Assembly: GCA_021495925.1 (NCBI GenBank)
Contig: JAKEKT010000062.1
Coordinates: 62,001 to 126,000, forward strand
DNA: 64,000 bases
Direction of reading: 5' to 3'
From: Diplodia intermedia
Lineage: Eukaryota > Ascomycota > Dothideomycetes > Botryosphaeriales > Botryosphaeriaceae
The notes under the pieces were generated by a model, which was given only the letters and a program-made list of their open reading frames with translations, ran no database searches and was not told where the DNA came from. Shown piece by piece: positions 32,599 to 44,884 of the stretch. The position numbers and the translations under genes are program-made. The first letter of the stretch is position 1. Every line of letters starts with the position of its first letter.

Positions 32599-32802
32599 TA
32601 GTAGGAAAAGCTACTATAGAACGGGTAGATCTCGATCTTAAAGATAGTAATCTAAAAAGTATATATATAATAATCTATCTAGATCGATTCGTAAGAATCG
32701 ATCTCTTAAGAAGAGATTCGATTTTCTTACTATCTAGACTAGATTCGATTCTAGTCTAAGATAGAAACTTAATTCGTTCTTATCTTAATTTATATCGTAA
32801 TA
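32599..32802 (-). repeat. 3' LTR of LTR-A copy 2 (204 bp)
   Basis: Homologous to 19254-19457 over the full length, with extra C-to-T and G-to-A changes; the AGATCGAT/ATCGATCT hairpin is kept. Confidence 0.93.
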
Positions 32803-33120
32803 ATTTCTTCTATTAGATTTAACGGATATTATTCGTTAGACTCTTTTTATAATATAGATCGTTAAGCTATTATATAAAAGAAAAGCCTTTAGACCGTTAG
32901 ATTTTATTTCTTTTTCTTTAATATATAGAGTTGCCGTTTTCTACTATTACTAAGTTTTTATACGCTAAAAATTTAAAATCTATTTTTCTTTTCTTTTAAT
33001 ATATAGCGACGGTGCCGACTATTATTACCGGTTTCTAAACTCGTGTATTATTTATATAAAGAAAGAAAAGAAGAGAGAAGAAAAAAGAAAAGAGATAAGT
33101 ATCGCTTTTAAGATATAGTT

Positions 33121-33913
33121 TTACGTTACGATCTTTTAGAACGGTTTCGCTTTCTTAGCTTACGCGTTAGAAGATATATCGCTTAGTTTCTTTAATAAGA
33201 TTTAAATCGTCTTAATACGCTTAGTAAATAATTTTATAATTTAAAAGTTATTCTTTCTCTTTTTTAGCGTTTCTAGCGTCTTAGATACTAGTTTCTAGTA
33301 CTAGCGTTTTATAATACGTTCGTTAGCGATATTAGCTTATAGTCTCTTAGTCTAGTAGCTCTTAATACTTTAGAACTATTTCGTTAATTTCTTTAGCGCT
33401 TTAATTCTCTTATTAAATAGCTTCGCGCCTTACGCTATAGCCTTCTTAGTTATAGCTTCGATAAATAAATAATTAAGGTTATAGGCGCTAAGCGTACTCG
33501 CGAAGTTTTATATAGCTTATTCTATATTATCTTTCTAGATATTATATACTTTCTATAGGGCTTTTCTACTTTAGCTTATACTCTATATCTATCTTTAGAG
33601 CTATCTACGCTATTTATTTCTAGTTACCTCGTCTTCTACTTTATCGAGCTTATTTATAGCCTTATCTATACGGGTTTTCTACTACTATAGAGTTACGTCG
33701 ATATCGATAAAGGCTTATACGATTAGCTTTACCGCGTATAATAGTTAGACGACGGTCTAAAAGCCGATTCTATAGACCGGCTTAATATCTTTAAATATCT
33801 TCGCTATTTCGCCGGCTTCGATATCGATCTCGGCGAAAAGTTTTACTTTATATTAGATTTTATTAAACGTATTACTCTTCTCTTACTCTTTCTTTAGATT
33901 CTCGGCGACCTAC
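33121..33913 (-). pseudogene. LTR-A copy 2 ORF2, C-terminal part
   Basis: This matches 19777-20569 of copy 1 (coiled-coil region and C-terminus) on the minus strand, heavily RIP-mutated. It is cut at 33913 by LTR-B, inside the BRCT-like region. Confidence 0.75.
33909..33913. repeat. Target-site duplication of LTR-B, left
   Basis: CCTAC here and TCTAC at 42336-42340 differ by one C-to-T change, as RIP would give. Copy 1 has the uninterrupted site. Confidence 0.75.
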
Positions 33914-34691
33914 TATTACGAACCCTAGGGCATAAGGGCTTTATAACCCTAAGGGCTAAAAGCCCGCATAAGAGAAAGCACCGCAAGGGCCAACGAGCCT
34001 TACGAGCGGTAGAGCCGCACGGGCAGAAATCCCGTACGGGAAAAACGGGCGCAGAGGAACTTAGCGCCTACGGGACTAAGCTTAGATAGTAGCTAAAGCC
34101 CGCACGAGAAGAACGCCCATAAGAAATCTAGATAGAACGAAAGATCACACGTGACGGGAAGACCGTATAAGAAGCAGGGCCGTAGGAACTCGATAATCTA
34201 GTTAGATTATAGTCCCGTAAGAAATGCGGGATCTAGAAAGTAGAAAATAGGCGCGAGGGTACGAACGTAAGTAAGATAGTAATTACGACCGCTTAGCAGC
34301 GACGAAGTCCGAAAGTTAGAATCCTAAAAGCTGCCCGAAGCGCCGACGTCACGTGCGACCTATATGTCGCCCTTAGCAGCCTAGGCGACACCTAGCTACA
34401 TGTCGCCCTTAGTAGCTCGGGCGATATAGGGCACACTAAATTATAACTAGCTTTTCTATAGTATATAGACATACTCTCTTAGCTAGCATCTTAACCCTTC
34501 ATAGTTAACTTAAAGTTTTAATTTAAACCCTATTAATTTAGAGGTAACCGGCTTACTATGTATTATATAATCACGTAATACCTTCTTATCTAATTATTAT
34601 TATTCCTCTCTTATCTCTTCAAGGTAAACCCTTCGGTTTAATCCACCTACTAAGTAACTCCGAAGCTTAGTAAAAGGAGCCTACCGTTACA
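33914..34691 (+). repeat. 5' LTR of LTR-B (778 bp)
   Basis: Same length as 41558-42335 and aligned throughout, with differences that are mainly transitions. GC-rich at the left (GGGCTAAAAGCCCGCATAAG) and AT-rich at the right. Confidence 0.95.
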
Positions 34692-34822
34692 CTTTAACCA
34701 CCATTCTTATAAGAGAAGAAAGACAGTCAATACTTAAAATAGAAAAGTATTTCTAGTGTAGAAATCACTAATAAAGTAGCAACATAGACGTTCCTATAAG
34801 CAATAACCCCTAATAGCCCACG

Positions 34823-36540
34823 ATAGCAGACCTATTCTAGATAATCTATAACACCTAGAACAGACTAGAACAGCTCTAGGACTAATTCCGCGAATAAAGC
34901 GAAGAGAATGCTCGACTTAAAAGAGAGCTTAAAGCCTAATAACACTAACCCGCGCCTCTAGTCGCGCCTACGAACACGGCAACTAGAAGACCCATAACGG
35001 TACCCGCCACCATAGTTAAGGTTCTAAAACCCGACCTATATCAAGGGAATCGTAAGAAGACGCAAGAGTTTATTACCTAGCTTAACGACTATATCTACTT
35101 CTTCTATAGACAGTTCGCTAACGAGGCAGAGAAGGTACTTTACGCTAGCACCTTTCTACGCGACTCCGCCGAGCAATGGTTCCGCCCGCATAAAAGAGAA
35201 TACTAGAAAAAACCCCGCGCGGATTAAAGTAAAGTTACGATCGAGCTCTTCGACAACTATTAAGCCTTCACGAAAGCCCTTAAAGAAGCGTTCACCGGTC
35301 TAGACGAAGCCCGCCTAGCCACGCGTACTCTAATAAACATTAAATAGAAAGAATCGGTCTAGGACTACACTACTCGGTTTTAAGATGCGGTCTATCTTTC
35401 CGCCGAACAACACTCCGACGCAACCCTACAAACGTTCTACTACTAGGGACTAAAAGAAGAAATTAAAGATGCTATAGTCTACTAGAATAGATCCGAAGAT
35501 CTATCTAGCCTCATCGAACTAGCCTAGAAAATGAACCAACGACGCAATAAACGTTAGTTCGATAAGAAACCCTATAAAGCTAATAGTGCCTAGCCGCGAC
35601 GCCCACGCCATATATAAGAAGGCGGCGACGCTATAGAGCTAGACGCCGCGTAACGAGAGCCTAAGGGCAAGAAACGAAACAACGAAAAGAATAAACGCAT
35701 ATAACGTAAAGAATAGACACCCTAGTAGAAGTCACGATTCGATAAAGAACTATATATCCACTACGACGACAAATAAGATAGGGCGCACCGCTACTCACAC
35801 AACCCTAAGAAGAAGACACGCAACACCGCGACTACTACTAGAGACAACTAAGAAGCTCGACGAGAGCTCTCTTCGACGCTCTAGCTAAAAGAGTTCGACT
35901 TATTTAAGAAGATCGACAGGCGACGTAGAGTATTTAACACACCTAAACACGCTATACTTAGTTAGACCGCGTGCTGCGACGATAATTATACCGTCCACGA
36001 AAGCGACAAAGAAGCTACGAAATAGTATCTAAAACCCCGGCGCGTTTAAGCCATAGTACGCCGCTAGGCCTAGTAAGAGATCGACGAATTTATCGAGGCG
36101 CTACCCCTAGATAACGACTTAGTTAATAGCGATACCGGAGAACTCTACGATAGTACCCCCGAATCTAGCGATACTAGAAGCGAACGTGATACGGCCATAC
36201 TATTTCGAGTTATCGAGCACCTTAGACAATACGAAAGTATGCGCCGAACCGACGATATGACCCCTACCGCGACCTAGACACCTACTACCGGGCTAGGCCT
36301 AGACACCCAGCAATTTAGGGTCTAAGAAGAAAAACTAGAAGGTCGACTATAGAATAGATAGTAGTAGCAACTCTAGAGAGAGTCCCCTTACCAAACAATA
36401 GACGAGATTAGCCGCTAGCTCCGCGACGAGGCGCGAAACGCCTAGCGGAAATAGAATAAACGAGATCTTATACGACTAGCTAAACTACTCTCCTAACGAG
36501 ACGTTACGTTTATTAGTAGAAACACTCTACATTAGCGGCC
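34823..36540 (+). pseudogene. LTR-B gag
   Basis: The frame opens at ATA-GCA-GAC (ATG changed to ATA) and reads a leucine/glutamate-rich coiled coil (NARLKRELKA) followed by the retrotransposon Gag capsid pattern: VLYASTFLRDSAEQWFRP, FTKALKEAFTGLDEARLA and DYTTRF. Stops replace Gln and Trp. The 3' end is approximate. Gag is in a different frame from pol, implying frameshift expression in the parent. Confidence 0.75.
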
Positions 36541-36599
36541 CGGCTATAAGAACAACACCTCGCCCCACTACTACTAGATAATAGCGGGAACCCTACGCT

Positions 36600-39500
36600 A
36601 GCGAAGGCAAATCCGCTAAGAAAAGTAGACCCCCTAGAAGAACTTAACGCTTTAGTTAAATTAACTAGATAATACGACCATCGAAGACCTCGTCTAATCG
36701 GAAAACTAGACGGCCTCCCTAGTTAGAGACCCTAGAAGGGGCCGTTAGATAGGTCCCTTAACTAGGTTACACGCACATCGAACGGAATTATACCTACCGG
36801 AATAGAACTCTTTAAACTACTACACCTATAGGTGACCTTTTATAGTAAGAAGGCCCGGGCTATAATCGATAGCGGCGCATAGAGTACGTATATCGACCTA
36901 TTCTTCGTCGTTAAGCACTAGCTATACTAGCAAGAAAAAGACAAGCCTTACCCTCTCTAAACTATAGACGGATTACCCGCTTAGTACGAAAAAGGTTAAA
37001 TAAGGATTAAAACAGAGCTAGCACTAATGTCTATCGCCAACCACAAGAAAAAGATCAACCTAGACGTTATAAAGATACTAGAATACGACATTATTCTAGA
37101 AATGCTATGGCTAAAAACGCATGCACCATATATTAACTAGAGAACCGAGGAAATTACCTTTCCGAACGAATAATACACGAAGCACCTCGCCACCGCAAAA
37201 CGAACAAGCTAGACGATAGAGACTAGAGCTAGAGCTAGAAGCTAGAGCTAGAAGAGCTAGAGCGAGAGCCAGAAGCTAGAAGTCTAGAGCGTAGAGTAAC
37301 GACCCGGCGTAGAAGCAAGCAGCTTCGCTAGAGTCTAAGAAATCTCTCTAGCGGCAATTAGGCGTATAAGGCGTAGAGGCGACAAGGTATACCACCTCTA
37401 CTTACGACCTAGCATAGAAACGAAACAGCGAATTATCGCACGTATACAACGACCCACGGGGCCTTTAGCGGAGGTTATTAGCCTAAAGTTAGTCGAAGAA
37501 GACTACCCCCGGAGGATTTACGCGCGTTATATAAACGTAGCGGACGTACCTACGATGCTACGTTAGAATATTAGCCCTACATATAATAGCGCAAAAAGAG
37601 AAAGAACGTTACACGGTCACCTAACTAGAGAAAAGCTAATACCTATAGGCAACCTAGCAAGCGAGAAAACACATAAGAAACTCGGCGGGGTAATAAGGCC
37701 TAAAGAAGTAACAACTACGATAGAGAAACAGCCACCGCTACTAGAAATAGCGTCTATGCTAAGGGAATTCTAGGAATTTACGGACCTCTACGAGAAACGA
37801 GGGAAAGAATTCTTACTAAAACATTAACCTTAGAATCACGAGATACCCCTTATTCCAGAAACGCAGCCTGCGTTCAAGTTAATATACTCGCTATCACATA
37901 CCGAGTTAGAGGCTTTAAGAAAATATATCGAAAAGAACCTAGAACGCGGATATATACGGCCTTCGTCTTTACCGGCCGGCTATCCCATTCTATTCGTCCT
38001 AAAGAAGAACGGCGAGCTCCGCCTCTATATCGATTACTAATAACTAAACGACATTACGATTAAAAACCGTTACCTATTACCGAGAATCGACGAACTCTAA
38101 GATAAGTTCCAGACTACAAAGTACTTTACTAAGTTTAACCTCCGCGAAGAATATCACTTGGTTCGCATTAAAGAAGGCGAAGAATGGAAGACCGCCTTTC
38201 GAACGCGGCTAGAACACTTTAAGTATATAGTAATGCCCTTCGGGCTAACTAACGCCCCCGCGTCATTCTAGAGCCTAGTAAACGATACCCTACGCCCGTA
38301 TTTAGACGTATTCTACACCGCGTATCTAGATAACATCATCATCTACTCGGACACCTTAGAAGAACATCGGGAACACATTCGAAAGGTACTACTCGCACTT
38401 AGAGAAAAAGACCTGCGAATCGCACCCGAGAAGTATGAATGGATCACATAGAAAATAGAATTTCTAGGATTCGTTATCACATCTAGACACATTAGCATGG
38501 ACGAGAAAAAGCTAGATGCAATTAGAGAATGGCCCGAACTACGAACTATTAAGAAAGTGCAATTCTTTCTTAGATTTGCTAACTTCTATCGTAAGTTTAT
38601 TCTAAACTATGCGAAGGTCACGGAGCCCCTCACTAGACTTACTCGTAAAGAGCATGGGTTTTAATAAAGAGAAGCGTAGTAGAAGGCATTCGAGTCTCTT
38701 AAATAAATGTTTTACGAAGCGCCTATTCTAGATATTTATAACCTAGAGCTACCCGTTATTATAGAGACGAACGCATCGGACTACGCCATCGGCGCTTACA
38801 TTAGCCAACTAGACGAGCAGGGTAAGCTCCACCCGATCGCGTACTATTCTAGAAAGATAACGCCCCCGAAGCTCAACTATAATATCTACGATAAGAAACT
38901 ATTAGCCATTATTACGGCTTTTAAAGAATAGAGACACTACCTCGAAGAAGCCAAATACTAGATAATAGTTTACTACGATTACAAGAACCTCACGCACTTC
39001 ACCACCACGAAGAAACTAACTTAACGACAAGTTAGATAGGCTAAAGAATTAGCATTATACGACATAAAGATCACCTATAGAAAGAAATCTAAGAACGCTC
39101 GCGTAGATGCGCTAAGTAGAAGAGCCGACCATATAGAAGAGAAGCTAGAACTATAACCGGTAGTCTTAAGCAAGTAGAAAGACGGCAGCCTTATACCCGC
39201 TAGAACGTGCGCATCTATTTTTAGAGTTGCCCAATCATAGCTCTAGAAAGCACCCGACACCTCGCTTACCTCGGTTAGGCTACTAGCTCCGGCGTATCGC
39301 TTAGAAAGCAACGCCTAGACAAAGAAGATTCGAGAGACCTATAAGCATGACGTAATAGCCTAAGAACTCGAAAACGTGAAAGACGACCCTCGCTTAACTA
39401 AAGAAGTAGACGGCACTATTCTATATTTAGAATTAGTCTACGTTCCGATAAAGCTTCGGGAGAAAATCGTTAAGAACATCTACGAAGCACTAGCACACGA

Positions 39501-40815
39501 TTACTAAGAAACAAACAAGACGATCGAGAGAATTATTAGAAATTACTACTTTTCGGGCCTACGAAGAACCGTTTAGCGGGTAGTTTCGTAGTACGACCTT
39601 TACATTCGAAGCAAGGCCTCGAGACACGCGCCCTACGGCTTACTTTAGCCATTACCGGCCCCGAAAAGACCCTAGCAATCCATATCGTTAGACTTTATTA
39701 CGGATCTATCTCAATCAAAGAAACCCTTAACTAGCGTTCTATATAATTCGATCTTAGTCATCGTCGATAGACTTATTAAGTACGCGTACTACCTGCCATA
39801 CCTCAAAACGATAGACGCGGAAGAACTCGCCTATACGTTCCTTAGAATAATCCTCGGCAACCACGAGTTACTAGAAGAGCTCGTATTAGATAAAGATCGG
39901 CTGTTTACCTCCCGATTCTAGTAGACTCTTACCCGTTAGCTTGGTTCCAAACACAAGCTATTAACCACGGCACACCCGCAAACAGACGGTTAAACGAAAC
40001 GAACTAACTAGACGCTCGAATAATACCTCCGCTATTACCTTAACTACGCATAGAATAACTAGGTTAAACTACTACCCCTTACCTAGTTCGCGTATAATAG
40101 CTCTAAAGCGTCCATAACTTAGGAATCACCGTTCTATGCTAACTACGGGTACGAACCAACGGCTTATTAAGAACTAATACTAAGCGAATCCCTTATTTAA
40201 AAAGAAATCCTTAAGATAGACTAGCTAAAGACACTCTATAAATAGCTTAGCCTCGACATCGAATACAACGGATTTTTAATGTCCCGTTACTATAACAGAC
40301 GGCACCAGAAGGCACCGAAGCTAAAAGAGGGGGACAAAGTTTACCTTCTTAGAAAGAATATTAGAACAAGGCGTCTAAATAACAAACTAGACTTTAAGAA
40401 GATAGGGCCATTCGAAATCGATAAATAGATTAGAAAGGTTAATTTCCGCCTTAAATTACTAGAGATAATACGGATACACCCGGTTTTCCACATCGCCCTT
40501 CTTAAACTAGCTCTAGAAAACGCTATAACAGTCCAATAAACAGAAGAAATAGTACTAGAAAACCTAGACGCCGACGAAAATAAAGACTAGATCGTGGAAA
40601 AAGTCCTCGATAGCGGCTATATTAATGGTCAGTTTAGATACCTCCTATAATGGGAAGGAAACTAGGACAACACCTAGAAACCACCGAAAAACTACGACGG
40701 CTATAGGAAACTCATTATAGAATTCCACCGTCGAAACTCTAAACGCCCCACACCGGCACCTCGCTCGAGAGAAAGGCCTCGAAATCGAACGAAGAAACAG
40801 CCTATGCCCGATTAA
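36600..40815 (+). pseudogene. LTR-B pol: protease, RT, RNase H, integrase, chromodomain
   Basis: One frame holds, in order: protease AIIDSGA (36.86 kb); RT with YFTKFNLREEYHLVRIKEGE and VMPFGLTNAPASF (38.1-38.27 kb) and the catalytic motif as YLDN rather than YLDD (38.32 kb); RNase H PVIIETNASDYAIGAYISQL (open 38707-38931); integrase core DFITDLSQSKKPL (39.69 kb); and a C-terminal chromodomain remnant (WEGN, then PPKNYDGY, 40.65-40.71 kb). The RT change is one G-to-A transition. Start is approximate; the end is the TAA at 40813, which could be a mutated Gln codon. Confidence 0.85.
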
Positions 40816-41453
40816 CCGGCTCGAACGACTCTAGCGGCGTAGTAGGGCTTAGAGAACCAGTAGAACTTACATCGGTATTAGCTAAGAAATCGCCACGTAA
40901 ACGCTTTAGCGATCGCTTCTCCTTAGTATTTTCCGGGTTAATAGACTCCCCCATAAGCGTAGAACCCTTAGCGGCCTCTAACTCCGCGAGACTCGTATAA
41001 CCCTTACGAATTATTAAGGACCGACGCTTCTTTAGAAAACGTTACTACTTGCGAAGACGCTTAATTCGGGCAGTCGTAGTCTATAAAGCAACGTAGGCGG
41101 CGGACTCCTTCGCGTCTAGACGAGCCTATTCACGATTCAACTTATCCACTATAGACGTTAGGAATAGATACTAAGAGAAGAAGAAGAAACTTACACCCCG
41201 AATTACTAGTCTCCGCAACATTATAACCCTTTCGTCGCGCCTTAAGATAGAAAGCGCAAACCTCCGAGCTCTTCGATAAAGCCATATAGAAAGACTTATA
41301 CTCTAGATAATTAGTACAAGGAATTATCTTAACACCGTTTAGAAGAATATCCCGTAGCTATCGCTTACGAGACAAAGTAGAACGATACTATCCCGGCAAA
41401 GAAGCGGCGTCCTTAAAATCGTTAGAACGGGAACGTTTACAACTAGACATCAT
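40802..41453 (-). pseudogene. Antisense spliced gene inside LTR-B, coiled-coil protein
   Basis: On the strand opposite to pol, an ATG at 41453 (ATG-ATG-TCT) opens exon 1 (41195-41453). A 46-nt intron follows (41149-41194) with donor GTAAGT, branch TTCCTAACG and acceptor CTATAG. Exon 2 (40802-41148) ends in TAG. Phases match and the product is 201 residues. Exon 1 has RDILLNGVKIIPCTNYLEYK and SEVCAFYLKARRKGYNVAET. Exon 2 has a basic coiled coil (LDAKESAAYVAL, ARIKRLRK, RFLKKRRSLIIRKG, TSLAELEAAKGS). Only five or so in-frame stops occur, all at expected Gln codons. It overlaps the last bases of pol tail-to-tail, and its start is ~100 bp from the 3' LTR, which could supply the promoter. Function is unknown. 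Confidence 0.6.
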
Positions 41454-41557
41454 AAGAAGACTTACGGGAAGAGAAGAAGAAAGAAAACCACCGAGACTAT
41501 AGAAGATATATACGAATAGTAAATCTTCGGATTAAAGATTCTTAAGGTAAGGGGTAG

Positions 41558-42335
41558 TATTACGAACCCTAGGGCACAAGAGCTTTATAACCTTAAGAGC
41601 TAAAAGCCCGCATAAGAGAAAGCACCGCAAAAGCCAACGAGCCTTACGAGCGGCAGAGCCGCACGGGTAGAAATCCCGCACGGGAAAAACGGGCGTAGAG
41701 GAACTTAGCGCCTACGGGACTAAGCTTAGATAGCAGCCAAAGCCCGCACGGAAAGAACGCCTATAAGAAATCTAGGTAGAACGAAAGATCACACGTGACG
41801 GAAAGACCGTACGGGAAGTAGGGCCGTAGAGACTCGATAATCTAGTCGGATCATAGTCCCGTAAGAAATGCGGGATCTAGAAAGTAGAAAATAGGCGCGA
41901 GAATGCGAACGTAAGTAAGATAGTAATCACGACCGCTTAGTAGCGACGAAGTCCGAAAGTTAGAATCCTAAAAGCTACCCGAAGCGCCGACGTTACGTGC
42001 GACCCATATATCGCCCTTAGTAGCCTAGGCGACACCCAGCTACATGTCGCCCTTAGTAGCTCGAGCGACACAGGGCACACTAAATTATAACTAGCTTTTC
42101 TATAGTATATAGACATACTTCCTTAGCTAGCATCTTAACCCTTCGTAGTTAACTTAAAGTTCCAATTCAAACCCTATTAATTTAGAGGTAATCGACTTAC
42201 TATACATTATATAATCACGTAATACCTTCTTATCTAATTATTATCATCCCCCTCTTGTCTCTTTAAGGTAAACCCTTCGGTTTAATCCACCTACTAAGTG
42301 ACTCCGAAGCTTAGTAGAAGAAGCCTACCGTTACA
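41558..42335 (+). repeat. 3' LTR of LTR-B (778 bp)
   Basis: Partner of 33914-34691. It is preceded by a purine-rich tract (AAGGTAAGGGGTAG, 41544-41557). Confidence 0.95.
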
Positions 42336-42340
42336 TCTAC
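42336..42340. repeat. Target-site duplication of LTR-B, right
   Basis: TCTAC; partner of 33909-33913. Confidence 0.75.
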
Positions 42341-44457
42341 TCGATATACTACGTCTTAAATAGCTTAAGAATCTTACTTTCTTTCTTTATCTATAGGCGT
42401 CTATTCTTTTATATAAAGTTAACTTTTTAGCCAACCGTTTCTTTAACGAGATAAGTAGTATTTATCGATACTAAGAAGTAGATCTTTCCGCTATAATTCT
42501 TAATCTACTTAACTAAGTTCTTCTTTATTTTAAAAATCGTTATTATTTTAATTATCGCTACGTTATAGCCTTCTAGTACGTTCTTTCTTATAATTCTTAG
42601 GTCTAGAGCTTTCGATATCTTCTTTTATACCGCTACGAAAAGATTCTTCGCGAGCTTAGTCTTCTTTATAGTAGGGTCCGCTAGCTAGATCGTAAGTATT
42701 AGGCGCTAGAGTTTAATTTTCTCTACGGCGTATAACGCTATCTTATTTTAATTCTAGCGCGCTTCTTTATTAGCTACTACTACGCTTTTATAGGCTTAGA
42801 TATCTAGATAGATAGACGACGGCTTCTCGAGCGTATATATAAGATCGCTCTCTAAATAGCTTTTAATAACGCTCTTAATCTACTCTAGCTACTTATTCTT
42901 AAGCATTATTCGTTTCGAATCTTTTATATTCTAATGCTTCTTATCTCTAGTATTAAACTTATAGAGTTAGAGTATCTTAGAGGTAGTAAGGCTCTAGTTC
43001 TTCTTAAAGAGATCGAATTATTTCTTAAGTTATCTTACGTTACGCCGCGATTTTGCGTTCTCTACTAGCTAGATTATTTCGTACTCGCTATAGTACGTGC
43101 GTCTATTATAGGCGCTAAACATCTTATCGCCGTTCGATATAGTTAGTAGTATCGGTCGGTCTAGCGATTCGATACTATTCGTAAAGAAACCCTTTATAGT
43201 ATAGTTCGCTAGCTAAAACTAATAGAGCTAGCGAATCGTAAGATAATCGATAATTAGAGCCACGCGTAATATCTTATATACTAGGTTATTAAAGAGAATA
43301 ACGTTCTTCGAAAGTAGATTATCTTTACTAACGTTTAAGGGCATATTATATAGTATAAGATTCTTTATTTTCTTTATCGTAATAAAGTACTTTACTATTT
43401 TAAATATCTATTTCGCTCTTTCGAACTTTCTTCTCGTCGTCTTTTCGAAGTACTATTTACGATACTTATACTCGAATACGCTTATTATTTTAGCTACTAG
43501 AGGTATAGTTACTAGAGATAAGATACTTTATAAGATTAGTATCGCTATCTTAATTTTATAGTAGATCGCGTTAAGCGTCTTAGCTAAGTTCTATAGATGC
43601 TATTTAAAAGAATAAGCTACTATAAATATTATCTATAGTAGTAGATTCTCGTTACGATAGTTCTAGAATCGCTAGAATTATTCTTCGGTAAGCTACTAGT
43701 CTATAAAGACCTACGCTTAGTAATCGATATATAGCGCTTAATAGATCGTTTAGAAGTTTTCTATAATAAAGCTATAGCGCTCTAGATCTAAGAGCTTCGG
43801 TCGTAGTTATTTCGCGATGCGAATAATAAATATTACTAAAGTCTTAGCTTTAATATAACTTCGGGGTTTATACTTCTACTACTATAGATCTTTAAGATAA
43901 TTCTTAATTACGGCTCTTTTATATAGTGTTTCTACGAATATTTTCTCTTATAATAACGAGATTCTTTTACTAATTAGATTTAGACGTTTTACGTCTATTA
44001 TATTCGAAAGCGTAGAATATAGTAGTTTTAGACGAACGTCGATTTACTTAATTACTAGAATTAGAAGACGCGCTATTACTCTTTATACGGCTTAATCGTA
44101 TTAGATCGAAGAAATTTTAAGCGTAGAGAGTACTAGAGTTAGATCTTCGTTATTACGTTTTCTACGAACTAAAAAACGCGCGAGGTCGATATCTTTATAG
44201 CGTATAAAATTATGCTAAGTCTAAAAGTCGAGATCTTATTATAAAGTTCGATAGACGAGTACGAAATTCTCGCTACTTAGCGTTTTATAGATCTCGAAGT
44301 ATTACGGTCTCTAGTAGGTAATAGCTATAACGACTAATTATAAGATACGCTACGCTAGATAAGACGATGTTTTAGAAAATACGCTAAGAATCTAGCGCTA
44401 GTAGAGCGCTACGATTTACGCTTCTTTAGACGAGGAATTCTATAGCGGGCGTTATAT
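42341..44457 (-). pseudogene. LTR-A copy 2 ORF2, N-terminal part
   Basis: This matches 20570-22686 of copy 1. The start ATG is changed to ATA at 44457. It is heavily mutated but colinear with copy 1, showing that the second gene is a standing part of the family. Confidence 0.75.
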
Positions 44458-44884
44458 ACGTATCGGTTTCTACTTAATAGAAATATAATACGACGATTAA
44501 AGTTATTAATATCGCTTCGAGTAACTCTTTATTATTATAGTATTTCGTAAACGATTAGTATTACTACGTAGTTTAGCGCGCGTTTTCGCGCTCGCTTATT
44601 ACGGCGTAGCTCGCTTCTATAGATACGCGGTTTATATTCTTTTAGTTATCGCCCTTAATATCTTTTTCTACGTTAGTTTTTTCTTCTCTTTTTTTCTTTT
44701 CTTTCTTTCTTCTCTTAATAAAGTTATTCTTATTAATTCTTTATTCTTTTTAACTCTTTTTCTCTACTAGTTTCGTCTTTTCTACTTCTTACGGTTTCGT
44801 TCTTTACGATCTACTAATTCTCTATCTTTTAAAGTGTCTTACTCGGGCGCGTCTTTCTTCTCGACCCGTTCTATACTATTAATT

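Larger units (their letters stand above)
33914..42335 (+). mobile_element. LTR-B: 8.4-kb Ty3/gypsy chromovirus inside LTR-A copy 2
   Basis: Two 778-bp LTRs begin TATTACGAACCC (originally TG) and end CCGTTACA. Gag (34823 onward) and pol (36.6-40.8 kb) run on the plus strand in different frames; an antisense gene follows pol. Plus-strand CA remains common while TG is scarce, so mutation was largely one-sided. The element is dead but younger than its host copy. Confidence 0.93.

Noticed and set aside
34692..34720. tRNA primer-binding site for LTR-B
   Set aside because: The sequence after the 5' LTR (CTTTAACCACC) does not start with TGG and matches no tRNA end I recognise; RIP may have altered it.
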